Positions 11,568 through 24,359 of a stretch of DNA of 64,000 bases are shown here, piece by piece. The DNA comes from Circinella minor (taxonomy: Eukaryota; Mucoromycota; Mucoromycetes; Mucorales; Lichtheimiaceae): NCBI GenBank assembly GCA_016758965.1, contig JAEPRB010000094.1, forward strand, positions 1-64,000, given 5' to 3'. The position numbers and the translations under genes were made by a program. Below the pieces are notes generated by a model that saw nothing but the letters and a program-made list of their open reading frames with translations, searched no databases and was not told the DNA's origin. Positions within the stretch are counted from its first letter, which is position 1, and each line of letters starts with the position of its first letter.

Positions 11568-14457
11568 TTATCGTCGTACAGTCTTTGCTCTTTCAACAAG
11601 TCGACGTGCTTCCATTGCTTTATGAATAATGGTTCCACGTACAGTACCTCGTTTAAGTCGTCGTTTTAATTGAGGTGTATTTTTTCGTCGTTCATCACGC
11701 CTATTCTTGATTAATTCTCGACGTTTACGTAAATCTTGTTCATTGACTCGAGTAACTGATGCATATTTTTCATATGCAGCCTATCATAATAACAAATAAT
11801 AACATTATTATTATTATTTGATATCAAAGGAAAACATTTTAGTAAGTAAAAAAAAAAAAAACTAAGAAACAAACAAACAAACCTCCATTAGTTTATGGCA
11901 ATCCACCATTCGTTTTGGCATGTTCTAGATAAAAGAAATAATTAATTATGAACCATTTTTTTTTCTTTTTGTATATATAAATAGAAAAAGTAAATTGATC
12001 ATCATCTACTACTAATATAGCTATTTTTTCTATTATTTACCTGAATTACTTGAAAAATTTCCAGAGAATCATTTACAGCAAGAACTTCACGTTCATTCAT
12101 TTTAAAGATTGCTAATGCAACTCGGAATAATACTCGTTGTCCTTCACTAAATAATAATTTAATTATTACTCACAGAATCATTTTCACAGGAGTTTCCTTC
12201 CCCCCCCCCTAACTTTCTTTCGTTTTCCCTTTATATCCCAATATTAAGTAAGAATAAAGATAATACTTACTAAAAGAGACAGTCCCATACACGGAGCACA
12301 GACTATATATAATATAGTTAATTAAAAGAAAAAAAATTGATACACAAGAATAAATAAATAGTAAATATTTTTTTTTTACCTCAATTGGTAAAATGTTGAT
12401 AAATAACGTCAAGAACCAATGACTTGTGACTAATGTTGTAGTAGGCATCCCATTATTTCCATCTGCTTCTTCACATTCCCAAAATGATTTCCCACTACTC
12501 ATCCGGTTCCATATATGAGGACATCTTTCTGATAATAGCATCATTAATACTGTTTGATCAATATTAGCTCCCTCCATCGTCACATCATAGATATTAGGTG
12601 GTAATATATCTTGTACTAATACAACAAAGGTCCAAAATGCATCTTCTTCATCCATAAATAATAATAATAATCCAGCAATATAATTTAAAGATTGACAATA
12701 ACCGATTTCAGGGGCATATAAGGAAAATGCTGAAAGAATTCGCCGTAATGATTGAATCGCAGGAATATCCTCTTTTCTGTTATTATTACTACCTTCCCCT
12801 TCTCCTTTGGTTTTTGTTGGTGATGGTGTAGATTTAAAACGAATATTATCTGGAAATGTTCTATGAAGATCTGAATTTATGATATTATATATCTATGTGT
12901 AAGTTGCTGTTGTTTTTTTTAATTACTTTCTCTCCTTTATTTACCTCGTTCAATAATATCAAGAAACTCATTTTCTAGACCCATTGCTTCGGCTCGTTCA
13001 ACATAGTCTCGATAAACACCTGGATTTGCGAATTTTTTTGTTTCTGCACCACTATAATGTAACCAAGCCTGCCCACGAAGATCTGCAGGTATTCCTTTAC
13101 GAATAAATCGTTTAACTATAGTATGTACAGGAAAGTTAGTTTTTCTATCCATTCCTTCTTCTCCTTTCATTTCCCTCGTTCTTCCCTCATTTAAGAAGCG
13201 TAATTCGATCATCATTTCCATCACCCCCTTTTCTTCCTCTCCGTTCTTCTTTTTTTTAAAAAAAAAATTTAAGGTCACACAAAATAATAATAGTAGAAAA
13301 GGACATAAATATATGTGTGTATTTACATTTACTACTTGGTTGAGGCCATTCTCCATTATTTTCTGCAATTAATCGTCTCCATTTTTGTTGTCGGCGATTT
13401 ACAACTGGTTGATATATTTTTTCAAAATTAACTTGTTCTTCAACAGATATCCATTGTGAACCCTTAATGAACCCATATTGATCCCTTGTTTTTTATGATA
13501 ACAATTATATATAATAATAAGTTAGCGTTACACACCCTTTAATTTTTTTTTTCCCTGTTCGTTTAATAGTAAGAAGTGAAACAAAGAGTTGTAAAAAAAA
13601 AAAAAAAAAAAAAAGGGGGGGAGGGTTGATTGATCAACAAAAACAATGTACCTTTCTTTAGATTGTTGATAATCATTTTTTTGTGGACGAGGAGGGTAAG
13701 TTGCTTGACTACCATCATCATATAATATAGGTGAACTAGCATTACCATGATTTTTGCGTAATGAAAATTTACTTTTTTTACGTGATAAAGTTAATTTATC
13801 TTTAAAAGCATTTGATATGGATCGGCTAACACTTGCTTTAGGTATAGGTGCGGGTGTTTGTAAAGGACAAGTAGGTGATTGTGGTATAGGTGTGATAGCT
13901 TTTGAGGGGAGTGGTGGTGGTGCTAAAGCTGCCAATTTTGATTGTTGTTGTATTGGAGGGGGAAAAGGAGTAGGAGAACTAGTCAAGCCGTTAATGTCGT
14001 CAACATCGTCGTCGTCTTCGTCATCGTCATCGGATAAAGTGTCAACAGAAGAAGCAGTAGTGGAAGCATGAATGTCTCCGTCTACAGTAAGCAATGAACC
14101 TGTAGTAGTAGTAGTAGTAGTAACAGTAGTATTAGAAGAATGATTTGTATTAAATGGTTGAAGATTCTGACCAGCAGAAGAATATGTTGTAGTAGTAGAA
14201 GATTCGAGACTTGGTTGACGGCGACCATGACCACGGCGATGTTTTATTTGGTGTGATTGTTGCAAAGAAGAAGTAGACGTGGTTGCTGTTGGAAATAGGC
14301 CATTAATAATATGTCGTTGAGAAGTTCCGGTACTACTGCTATTTGTAAAGGAGGAGGATCGTAAACGCATTCCATGAGGTGAATGAAATGATGACTTTGA
14401 ATTATCGCGTTGTCGTGGTAACCGAGCACTTGTTGATGACCGTACTAAAGACCCCAT
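11568..14457 (-). CDS. TBC-domain Rab GTPase-activating protein (Gyp3/Msb3-like)
   Basis: Eight exons, in transcript order: 13652-14457, 13333-13484, about 12945-13238, 12380-12870, 12271-12302, 12041-12146, 11883-11924, 11568-11780. They give about 711 residues. The N-terminal 270 residues are disordered (Ser/Thr-rich, an acidic run, Pro-rich). The TBC domain follows: KGIPADLRGQAWLHYSGA, the catalytic Arg-finger motif IERDLHRTFPDN, the Gln-finger motif EIGYCQSLNYIAGLL, then SHWFLTLFINILPIESVLRV and the terminal NMPKRMVDCHKLME. Both catalytic fingers are present, so an active GAP that stimulates GTP hydrolysis by a Rab in polarised secretion or endosomal traffic is expected. Wording of the core matches the Msb3/Gyp3 group as I remember it. 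The only uncertain junction is the acceptor of exon 3 (near 13238). All other junctions keep phase. Confidence 0.9.
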
Positions 14458-16456
14458 TTATATAAAAAAAAAAAAGCTAATAACAATAATAATATGATAA
14501 TAAAGAACAAATAAAAAAAAATATTAAAGGAAAAAGAAAGAGAAGGGAGGAATAAAAAGGGTTTATATAGTTAATAATAGAAAGAAAGAACAAATTAGAG
14601 AAGGGGGGGGTTGGGGTCAAGAAGAAGGGGGATGAGTAGTACAAACGATGAATAAATGAATAAATAAATAAAAATATGTAAATAAAAAAAAAGAGCGTTT
14701 TTTTGTTGCCGACCTTTCCCCTTTTCTCTTTAGACGTTCTATTTCTTCCTTTTTTCTAACTTTTTAGCATAATGCTTACATGGTTGCCTAATTATAACAA
14801 TGACCTAATTTCAGCGGCACTAGAAAATTTTATTGGGTGCACGAGTGATTCTCATATAGTTTGATGACAGAAACTGGCAGAGTGGCAATAACAGGTAAAT
14901 TTTCTCGGTCCGTCTCGTTCCGTAACATTGGATCACTTTTTTTTTTACGTCATTTCGCAATAACTTATCAAATCTGTTTTTTTTTTATTATTATTATTAT
15001 AAGGTGATTATTCAACTAATTGGCTGTCAGTTAATTAGACCTATTACTTTTTATTTACTACTTTAATCATATTTTGCGGCTTAAATAGCTTTAAAATTAA
15101 CAAAAACATTCATTAGAGTATAAAGGGGAACCTTCTTCTTCATCCGATACCTATAGAAAAATGAAAAACGAATTGTTGTTGCTATGATTGTATAACAAAT
15201 TACTTGCTTTGTACTGTAACATTTCTTGTAAAATACCTCTTTATTTTTCTATTTTCAATCTGTCATTTTTCTTCCGTCTTCTTTTCATTGTTATATATTT
15301 TATTAATATTATTTTGAAAAAATAAACTATACCTAGTGGATACGACTTGTTGTATAAACTACCTAATATACTAATAGAAATAAAATAGAAAGTACATTAG
15401 CGGGGGACGTTATATGAGCATGAATTATATATGTGCGTGTTGAAAAGAAAGTGGTACAAGTGTAAAAACATATTTAATTCTGGTCTAATATTTTCACTAT
15501 TATAAACACGATTTCAATTCTTGATTAATGTGTTTACGTATGAATCTAATCAAATAAATTAAAGAGCGATTCTCTTTTTGAAAATCACTCATTATAACCA
15601 AGTTCATTGTTCATAAAAAACTGATTATTGTCGGAAGTAGTTTAAAAAGTAGCTTGTTATTAAACTTTTCAGATAGAACAATGCTATCGTTATTATGAGG
15701 ACTCGGATTATGCGATAGATACACGAACAATGAATTAGTGCTTGAAAGAAGAGTGATTGCAAGATGCTCCATAAGTAAGTTCGATAGAACGATACTTTCA
15801 TGAGTTCTTGATAATCAGAGTTTTAAGTCTGATAAGTATTATTATTTCTACCGGATATTATAGCAAACAATGAACAAAAAAAAAAGTATAGCGCCTTGAT
15901 AATTTTTTCGAAATAAAATCTAATGATAAATTTTAGAAATTATGCAGCTGCTGTGGTACAGGCGAAAAGTGATGTACATCAAAAAAAAATTATTTGAAAT
16001 ACTTTTAGGGATTTTCTGCTGTAAAAACTTTCTACTTCCCAAAGTTGATATAATTCACCAGTTTGTCAACAATATACATATCATAAAAAAAAAGCCAACA
16101 CTATAACATATTTTATTTTAGAATTATAATAAAAATAACCTAATAGTTTATATTTATTGATACACATCATGTCCATGTATAAAAAAAATGGTGGGGGGGA
16201 GAGGTTATTGAAAAATAAGCAAATTTTCAAAGATTCGTTATTGATGTTGTATCCAGCAATGGCTTCATAATAACGGTCATTTAACATTATATAATAGTTT
16301 AAATATATTTTACTCCGTCTTCTTTATTGATAATATTCAAATATATAAAAAGTATACGTATGAATAGTATTTTGTATTGACATTATATTCAAAAAAAATA
16401 TACCAGGAATATACAGTTATACTGATAATAATTATGTAAATATATTTATTAGAATG
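14458..16456. other. AT-rich spacer upstream of the TBC gene
   Basis: Bases 14458-14760 carry A- and G-rich tracts that become pyrimidine-rich on the minus strand and probably include the TBC promoter and leader. The rest up to the transposase relic shows no gene or RNA that I can support. Confidence 0.45.
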
Positions 16457-19400
16457 TTAATGAGGTATAAATTCTAAGTTGTAATCAATGACGATATCTT
16501 TTTTCGAGTGTGGAATTTTTTTGACAAGTATATACTCACGGGTGTCATTACCCTTTGCTCTTCCTGCAACGTCTACAATGCTTTCTTCTTCAATTACTAC
16601 GTATATTTTGGAGCCACCACCTGTCTTATACGGCCATGGCCCATGGCCTTTAATTAATGTACATAATTCAACTAATGCAAGAAGTTTTTCACATTTTCCT
16701 TCGTGTTAGTCCACAACAAATCCATGCTTGAAAAAAACACTTTACTCTCCAAAATACTGACGTTGCTCAGGTTTGACAAATGTTTTTTTTTTTATTTATC
16801 GATATCTACCCATATGTTACAAACAAAGTAATGACTCTCTTTCTATCCCACTTTATGTAACACTATCCTTATACAAACGACTTTCTATTTCAATATATTC
16901 ATCAGGATCATTATTGACCCGGTTATAAATACATTTTTTCCATGCCCAAAAATGACGACAATTTAATGCGTTAATGGTATCAACCGCAAATGGTCCCCAT
17001 ATCTGTGCGCTGTTATTATCTCTTGAGACAACTACAGCCTTTTTTGGTTCAGTTTTTCTTTTAGGCAGATGTTCATCCGTTTTGTCTATATCAAAATCAC
17101 TACCATTCTCAGCTGAATCATCGCCATTATCATCAGTGAGTTCACTTCGTTTTTGTTCTCGTACTGCAGCTAGATCCACGAGTGAATTACATGTGTTCAT
17201 TCCAGGGTGACGATGCAACTCTATACGTTTTTTTATTATCCCAATTTATCATTCCATACTAAAAACTGTCAGATATATCAAAGGTCCACCATCTTGTTCG
17301 ATTGTTTTGCATAAATGTGTAAGATAGTGTTCATTGATTGTAAAGACAACAGCTGATAATGTTTTGTTTTTCACTTGCTTGAATAATCAACATGTCTTAA
17401 GCATGACACTCCATTTTCATCGATCTCTCTATATTTAGTAAATAAGCCAAATAAATACAATTACCTTGATCAAACCTATGAGATATTTTTTTTTTTTTTG
17501 GTAAAAAGAAAGATAATGTGCCTCGAAAATGCATATTGGTAGATGATCGATATATCGATAAGAGCTTTCCGTGTTTCTCGATCATCATAAAATTGTAGGA
17601 ACAAAATATAGTATAAATTGAATCCAGTTAACAGCGTTGTAAAAGCCAGTTTGCAATGACACATTACCACAATCTCCGGAGAATGACGAGAAGATGCGAT
17701 ACATGATTCAATTCGTTTCTGTTCCACATTCGATAAATATAATGGACAATCATCTTTACCATACACACCCTTAATCATATTCCACAGTTGTTCACTGACA
17801 CCCTTCATCAAATGCATAATATTTATTGATAGAAAAAAATGTTGCCCTATGGGGTTGTAGAAAGGTTGGCAAAAGGGGATGCAGTAATTTATTCAATCTC
17901 ATTGTTTCTCTGTTTAAATGGTTCGATCCTAGGTATAACTTGCTTTTCTCGGTTATCTTTGCTGTCGTTGCTGCTATGCTGTTCTTCATTGCTTACGCCT
18001 ATGTTGGTACTACTTGATTCATGTAGAATTTTTGATTTAAAGACAGGAGGAAATGTCATTCGACTATCTTGATGAACACCTTTGATTGTACAGAATCTGC
18101 AGCCTTTGTAACTTTTTTGGAATCCTATATGGCCGACAACTTTGACGACGCCTGGAACATTCTTACCAACGAATAATAGATGCGCCTTGAGTGGAATCTT
18201 CTGACCTTCGGTCTCAACAACCATTCCATATTTACACAGTCCTTCGAGTTCTTGAAGAACTGGATCTAGAAAATCGAGGAGAACTTTGGGTTTGCTTGGT
18301 CCTGGAACAACAAAAATTTGGGTCCTATTTGAATCTTTATATCAAACATCTTCAGGAAGATTTAATATCACAATGTGACAAATTGACATAGTGTTTTTGC
18401 CTCTCTTGAAACCCTCAAAGTCATCAACATAGAATGCCAAAAATGGAATATACATTTCCCCTGTAAATATGTTATTATTAAGTAATTCCTTGTATACAGC
18501 ATCGTCAAAAATACTTTTCTTGACTGTAGCAGAGGATACCCAATTTGCATGATGTTTCAACATTTTATGCACCCCAACATCGTTAACAAACAAAGGGAGT
18601 TGTTCTTTTAAAGGAAGTTGTACCATTGTTTTCTTGGGAGTAAATGAGTCGGCATCTTGGTAACGTGGTTCGTGACACACATTGTATTATTGTTATCATC
18701 TTTAAACATTATACAGCTATTTTTGCATACATGGTATTGCTTTGATTGTATCCCATATGATACTCGTAAGCACTGTCATAATTTATGAAAGCTATATAAT
18801 GGCGGTAGTTGCTTGTCTATATATTGGTTAAATTGTGCTATCATTTTATCAAATAGCCTCTTGAGTTTCACCATGCCTAATTGTAATCTCATACATATCT
18901 AAGCTGGCTTTAATATGCGTATCATCATGATCCTATCTTTGACGCATATCAATACCTTTGGCTGCAGAAGTGATATGGGAGTTATTATTTGTGGTGGTCA
19001 TGAGATGACTGGAAGATATATTTGCTGTTTTTTGTTGTTGTGATGCTGATGGTGGGATAGTTTTATTAGTTATGTTCGTTGAATCCAATAGAGGTACTGG
19101 GATTTTATTTTTATATGGTGCTGTCGATATCTTTTTATATGTGTTACAATCTATTATATCAACATCACCATCACTTTGTTGGCAAGGCTGAACCGCCTCA
19201 TTATTTTCAAGAATTTCCATCTAAAAAATAATAATAATAAAACAGTAGAATCAATCAATTACATTTAATAAAATGCGTTTGTTAACCAAGTGATTTGCCT
19301 GTTCCTTTTCAATGTCACTGTGACTAATGTTCGTTGATTCTTTACGTATAATCATAACCTCAGATCACTACAAATAATACCAATACAATTAGCTTTGATA

Positions 19401-19613
19401 TTAAATTTAAGAACTCTAAAATATTGTCTAAAAACTTCACTTACATTCGCAGTTTTTGAAGATTTAGGTTTAGAACGAAGCTGAGAATTATTGTGCAAGT
19501 CGATTAAGTTTATTTTTAATACAAGTAGTTTCATGAGCATCTAATTCTAATCGTGTTCCTTTGAACATCCATCTGCATGTTGAACATTTTTGTAACACGA
19601 TTCTATCTGGCAT
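16457..19613 (-). pseudogene. Tnp2-type (CACTA/EnSpm-like) transposase relic
   Basis: Read on the minus strand. It begins at an ATG at 19613 (MPDRIVLQK) with a C-x2-C...H-x3-4-C zinc-finger-like segment. A GTAAGT donor near 19443 and an AG before 19220 suggest an intron, and a poorly conserved linker follows. The core at 18680-17890 has YIPFLAFYVDDFEGFKRGKN, HIVILNLPEDV, PGPSKPKVLLDFLDPV, KAHLLFVGKNVPGVVKVVGH and YKGCRFCTIKG, which is the typical run of the transposase family Tnp2. Later parts include HLMKGVSEQLWNMIKGVYG and a C-terminal segment ending at 16457. The frame is broken: a TGA directly after NLPEDV, a stop around 18225-18340 linkage, and several frame changes in 16709-16853 and 17220-17480. 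It is therefore a dead or badly decayed copy. Terminal repeats were not found. Confidence 0.75.
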
Positions 19614-19708
19614 TTTAAATATGAAAAGGGGTCAGGGAGCTTTTATCAAAATTAATACAACACTTTCTTCACAACTTTAATTTCTTTTTTTTTCATTTCT
19701 GTAATAAA

Positions 19709-20392
19709 ATGAGTCAAGATAACGTAGAGCAAACTACTTATCTCCTTCGTACAAGCTACCACTGAATCAACAAGTGTAATTATAACGGAGGTTTCAAAAA
19801 AGTAATGGGATGGTCTAAAAGTCTTAAATGAAAGTCAAGCAGAATTCGAATCTGAACTATCTAGCCAACTATATATCACATTCTACTTGCTCTCGAACGT
19901 CAGAGCAAACAAATTGAATCTATAAAGGAGCAACTTGAAAAGGAAGCTATAACAATAAGACGCATTGAGTATCCAGAAGTCGAAGAAAAAGAAAATCCAT
20001 TTCCAGGAGAAAGAATTAAACGTTATGTTTAACCACCAAAACCAGAAGGAAAATCACTGCAATTCAAATGAGATTACTTTGAGGCATTGAGCAAAAGCGT
20101 TCTGGCAAAAAAAAGAAGAAACGGTGGCTTCATCAATACTATGCAACATTCAAGAGAAATGTTCTACGTTTTTCTAATCAGTTGGCCTACGATATGAAAA
20201 AAGCAGCATCAACTGAATTCAGACATGACATATTCTGACCTGGACAAACAAATCCGAGTTGGAGCAGAGAAGAGACTTGAAGAGCTAGTTGGTGACCAGT
20301 ACCTCTTGGAGGCTTGTTGTGAAAATTGGGGAGCACGATTGATCATGCGCAAAGCATTTTTTAGATGTAAAGACGAAAAAAGGTAAATGAAA
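19709..20392 (+). pseudogene. Decayed accessory gene of the CACTA-like element
   Basis: Protein-like pieces appear in changing frames after an ATG at 19709: a Glu/Lys-rich part (KEQLEKEAITIRRIEYPEVE), then KKKRWLHQYYATFKRNVLRF and NQLAYDMKKAASTEFRHDI, then after a frame change DLDKQIRVGAEKRLEELVGD and ACCENWGARLIMRKAFFRC. Several in-frame stops (for example TGA after the first 18 codons and at about 20069) and at least one frameshift make it non-functional. I do not recognise the family. Its head-to-head position with the Tnp2 relic suggests it was an accessory transposon protein. Confidence 0.5.
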
Positions 20393-20550
20393 AAAGATTA
20401 AAAACACACATTAACACTTTTGGCTATTATATATAATGATGGACATCTTTTAACAATATATACTCTGGATAATGGTGTACGTAGCTATAAACAAGGCATT
20501 ATTGAGAGTTGATAAAAATTCAGCCGATGTAGAAAGGTAAGAGGATTAGG

Positions 20551-21679
20551 TGGATAAAAATATAGTTTTTATGATTTTGATACAAATGCTGTACTTGTCC
20601 ACAATGTCTGTGTATTTGGATTATCAATAAAATATAGATGTCTTTTTGACACTTTTAATAATTTATAGCTGTTTAATAGCTAATATTATGATATATTTAT
20701 ATTATGAAAGATATAATTTAATTGAAATGTAAATAAATCCATTTACGTAATAGAAAAAAAAAGATACTCTATATTGCATATATATATATATATATATTTC
20801 TAGCTAAATACTAATAAAATATGATAGACCCACTAATGAGAAATATAAATAAAATAATTCACAACAATGAAAATAACACAAACAACTATTTAATTTAATA
20901 TTATTGTATATACAACTAATATTATAATAATTCATAAATATATTATATCACTAGCATTTATGATGCCATGGATGAGAAAATTAACTAGTTATTTCGTACA
21001 CCAGCGAGAAAAAAAAAACGTTATATTATTTATTACCTCACCCGTTCGAAGAACACTATCTTCCCCTAGCAAAACCAAAAGTAATCTCACAAGTGGAATA
21101 ATTGCAATAAAATTTAAGAACAAATGTTCCAGTTGAACTCCCAAACAAAATGACCAACTATATCAATGGGTAATAAAAACAACAAGAACGTGGATTCATA
21201 AAATGATTTGACAAGAACCAAAAAGATGAATCCTTTAATAACCGTTGGCTCAGGTTGTGGTTCGAGATCAACGGGCTATAGTCATTTAATAGTAGTAGTA
21301 ATTGGTTCATGTTCAGAGGGATATCAGTAACACTAACTGTTGTCACTCCTTTGTTCAAGTAATTTAACTGTTGTCATAACAACTTTCAATTCATCATTTT
21401 CTGACGATTGGTATTTTGAATCCATTTTTCTTTTTAACAAAGAAAATAAATAAAAAAAAAATGAAAGAAAGAGCGAAAAAGAAAATGATAAAACCCGAAG
21501 CACTAAATGTATAAAAAGAGATTTTACACTAGCAAAAAAAGATTCTTTTTTATTTATTTATTTAAATGAAGCCTTTTTCACTTTCTTAAAAAAGGTTAAA
21601 ATAAAACGCGTAAAGTCGTGCCGCACTGCCAAGAATATAAAAAGAACGACACCTGTCGCCACATTCAGATCAGGTTGTA
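20551..21679. other. AT-rich spacer
   Basis: AT-rich sequence with an AT microsatellite at about 20779-20798. The short minus-strand frame at 21158-21358 shows no motif. No gene supported. Confidence 0.45.
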
Positions 21680-22203
21680 TTAACCCATCGTATGCACTAC
21701 AAGTCAAAAGAAAAAAAAAAGTAAAATCATTAAACCGAGCTTTTATTTTTATTTTATTTTGCTGTTGATAGGAGTTGATCTTGGGGTATGAGGAAAAATT
21801 GGATTCTATTTTTTTTACCATCTTCATCTTTTTCAATAAAATCAACATAAGGTTTACTTTCAAACGTATTGACAAACCCATTTGGTAATTCTACTGCGAG
21901 TCCTTTTAGAGAATGGTGATATTCGTTTGTCACCTGTCCACCTGCAGATTCGACATCAGACCGAGCTCGTTGATACACTTGTTCAGAAACTGGCTTTTTA
22001 AATACTACGATGAAATTTGTAAAACCAGCTGTATATATAATAAATATTCATCTTTGTGAGTTATTCGGTAATCCCATACTCAGTGTGTAACGTAATTATA
22101 TATATATATTTATACTTAAAATTTCCCCACCTGTAGCTGCTGTTACAGCTGTGGTAATGAATCCCAGGATTACAATTGTGAAAATGCTTCCTCGAATGTA
22201 CAT
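21680..22203 (-). CDS. Secreted protease-inhibitor I9 domain protein
   Basis: Three exons (22131-22203, 21819-22028, 21680-21696) give 99 residues with every junction in phase. Residues 1-21 form a signal peptide with a hydrophobic core (IFTIVILGFITTAVTA). The remainder is one inhibitor I9 domain: TNFIVVFKKPVSEQVYQRA, GGQVTNEYHHSLKGLAVELP and VDFIEKDEDVHTMG. I9 domains act as intramolecular chaperones of subtilases or, stand-alone as in yeast Pbi2, as inhibitors of subtilisin-like proteases. The last exon is only 17 nt and supplies the terminal V-H-T-M-G, which completes the family's usual ending; reading through the second intron instead would give a poor tail. A secreted rather than cytosolic inhibitor is inferred from the signal peptide. 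Its target protease is not known. Confidence 0.85.
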
Positions 22204-23454
22204 CTTTGAGGCCAAAAAAAAAAAAAAATAATAACAAAGAAATATGGAAGTGAGGAGAAAAAAAAAAAAAAAAAAGAACCAAAAAAAAAATTTATCACAA
22301 TAAACCCTAGCTATAAATTTATTTTAAACAGTACACCTTTGGCAACATTTTTCTAGTAAAACTTGAAAATATGTTGATTTGAACTACTCTACAAAATAAT
22401 CCTAATGCTATAAAATATATAATATCTGTACACAAGAAAAAAAAATCAGTTCTAACATGTATTATCTGTCTATAGTATTATGTTTTTCTTTGGAAATAAA
22501 TTTAAAAATATAATATAACTCTCACTTATCGACAGGGAAAAGCTTTTAGAATAGTTTATAAGTTTAGATAAATCACTCTAGACAAATCACTTTTTTTTTT
22601 TTTTTTTGTTGGGTGCCGAATTAAACACCTGATGATTATTTTTTCGTACATGTACATTATATACTATATAATTATTATAATATTTGTTCTTCTTTATATT
22701 CCTGTTGTCAATAAGATTATTTCGTGGGAAAGCCATTTCCCTTCTCTACTATAAATTATAATTATAATTAGTTTCGTTTTACGTATCACTGTTATAAAGT
22801 GTATACTATTTTTATGCTTGTATCGTTTAATCAATAACACTATTAGATTAAATTGTTGACGAGGAAGATATAAAAGTCCCAGTAATAATGAAATAAAATA
22901 ATTCACAGCAGTTAAGAATAATTATCATTCAGAAATATATAATTCTTTACGTACTTCTTGATATTCTTTTTTATTAGTAGTTCTATTCCTGTTTTTTTTT
23001 TTTTTGTGATGATTGATCAAAATAATAGTATTAATTGAATTTTCTTATCTAGTACAAATTATAATAATAAATAAAAGCTTACAAGTAAACTAATAAGCAG
23101 TAGTAAATAGTAAAAATGCGGTTTATTTTTTCTTTTTTTCACATTGTGTTAAATAAGAAGTCTGTCTCACTGTATTTGACTTGAAATGTGTTTATTTGAA
23201 TCCAACTTTTTTTTTTCAAAAAGTTGAAGATCAACAACGATATAACCAATATATCAAATTATAATCTAATTAAACGATAATGTCTTCTGCATACAATAAA
23301 AACAAATAGGTCGAAAATTTGACTTTTTATACTTTGCATATCCCCGATCCAAACACCCCCTTTCTTCTCTTTTTTTTTTTTTTTTTTTTTGGATATTCAC
23401 ATACTATTTCTCACTTATTTATTTTTTTTTGTCTATTTTTCTGATTTTCTTTCA
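22204..23454. other. Spacer between the divergent I9 and PPxY genes
   Basis: Shared upstream region of two divergent genes. Long homopolymers (A runs near 22215 and 22259-22275, T runs near 22592-22607 and 23371-23390) and AT-rich sequence. No further gene or clear core promoter. Confidence 0.4.
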
Positions 23455-23952
23455 ATGGCATTCAACAACAATAATAATAATAATAATAATAATAAAGATA
23501 CAACCGATGAATTATCTTCTCAATTAAATGCATTTTCTTTTTCTACATCAGAAGAACAATTATTAAAACAACTTGATTCTTCAACGCGTATTAATTCTGT
23601 TTTTCAACGACCTCGACATAATCAACCTGAATCGAATGCACCTATAAATACAACAGAATGGGAAACTCCTTTACGAAAAATAGATAATAAAACAAAAGAA
23701 GCTGATGAAGGATGGGGAGATTTACCACCTGCTTATACAGCTATATCTTCTAATTCAATGTTTGGATTTAATTCAATTATTGAAACAGATATAGCTTCTT
23801 CTTCTTCTTCTTCTATAACAACAGGAAAGTCTACTCATCAATCCATTCATCCAAATTCTGGTTTTGCAAAGTTTCAAAATACACCTGTATCTTTTACAAG
23901 TAATATACAACAACAAGATGAACAAAAAGATGATAATAAAAAAAAGGAATGA
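23455..23952 (+). CDS. Low-complexity protein with PPxY motif
   Basis: A single exon of 165 residues starting at the first ATG after a T-rich leader. Residues 4-13 are poly-Asn. The middle part (19-80) is polar with a possible amphipathic stretch. Residues 86-95 read GWGDLPPAYT, giving a PPxY motif at 91-94, the class of ligand recognised by WW domains of Nedd4/Rsp5-type ubiquitin ligases. A Ser run and an acidic, lysine-rich tail follow. I do not recognise a family. An adaptor or substrate of an Rsp5-like ligase is a reasonable inference from the motif only. A TTG-initiated upstream extension would add a hydrophobic segment but lies in poly-T sequence and is unlikely. Confidence 0.6.
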   Translation: MAFNNNNNNNNNNKDTTDELSSQLNAFSFSTSEEQLLKQLDSSTRINSVFQRPRHNQPESNAPINTTEWETPLRKIDNKTKEADEGWGDLPPAYTAISSNSMFGFNSIIETDIASSSSSSITTGKSTHQSIHPNSGFAKFQNTPVSFTSNIQQQDEQKDDNKKKE

Positions 23953-23962
23953 TTTATTGGTT

Positions 23963-24005
23963 TCTCTCTCTCTCTCTCTCTCTCTCAACACCAACACCAA
24001 CACCC
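23963..24005. repeat. (TC)n microsatellite followed by ACACCA repeats
   Basis: About twelve TC units at 23963-23986 followed by three AACACC-type units, directly in the 3' flank of the PPxY gene. Confidence 0.85.
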
Positions 24006-24235
24006 CATAAAAAAAAATATGATGATATATACCCTTTTTCTTTCTTTTTTTACTATTTGTATAGATTTAACTTCAAATAAAAGCAACCCCTTTTTTTTTA
24101 GTAGTTAGTAATATATATATATATATATATCTATTCTTTTTTTTTTTTGTATTAAATATGACTCACTCCTCGTTACGCAGTAAAGAAACTTATTTTGCTG
24201 CGTAAAAATATAAATAATCCCCCACTATTCCCGAC

Positions 24236-24271
<36 letters not shown>

Positions 24272-24359
24272 CGTTCATAACACAATAAAGACACGTATTC
24301 TTTATATACCCCCCCCCACTTCCCACTCTCAATCTACCATTTTAAAAACAACAACAATA

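Larger units (their letters stand above)
16457..20550. mobile_element. Relic CACTA-like element with two divergent genes
   Basis: The Tnp2 transposase relic (minus, starting at 19613) and a second decayed gene (plus, starting at 19709) are head-to-head with a 95-bp gap that would have held a shared promoter. A two-gene divergent layout is consistent with a single element carrying a transposase and an accessory protein. I could not find CACTA termini or a 3-bp target duplication, so the outer limits are only those of the coding relics. The second relic fades out around 20390-20550, where another protein-like stretch (about 20470-20550, including KFSRCRKVRGLGG) may be its last exon. Confidence 0.5.

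Noticed and set aside
13754..14071. Plus-strand frame with a Ser run
   Set aside because: Antisense of the first exon of the TBC gene, whose minus-strand reading is continuous with the conserved domain.
16457..20550. CACTA terminal repeats
   Set aside because: I looked for CACTA/TAGTG ends and a 3-bp duplication around the relic and found no convincing pair, so element borders are not claimed.
23389..23454. Upstream extension of the PPxY protein from a TTG
   Set aside because: Would begin in a poly-T tract with a non-ATG start. The ATG at 23455 has a normal context.
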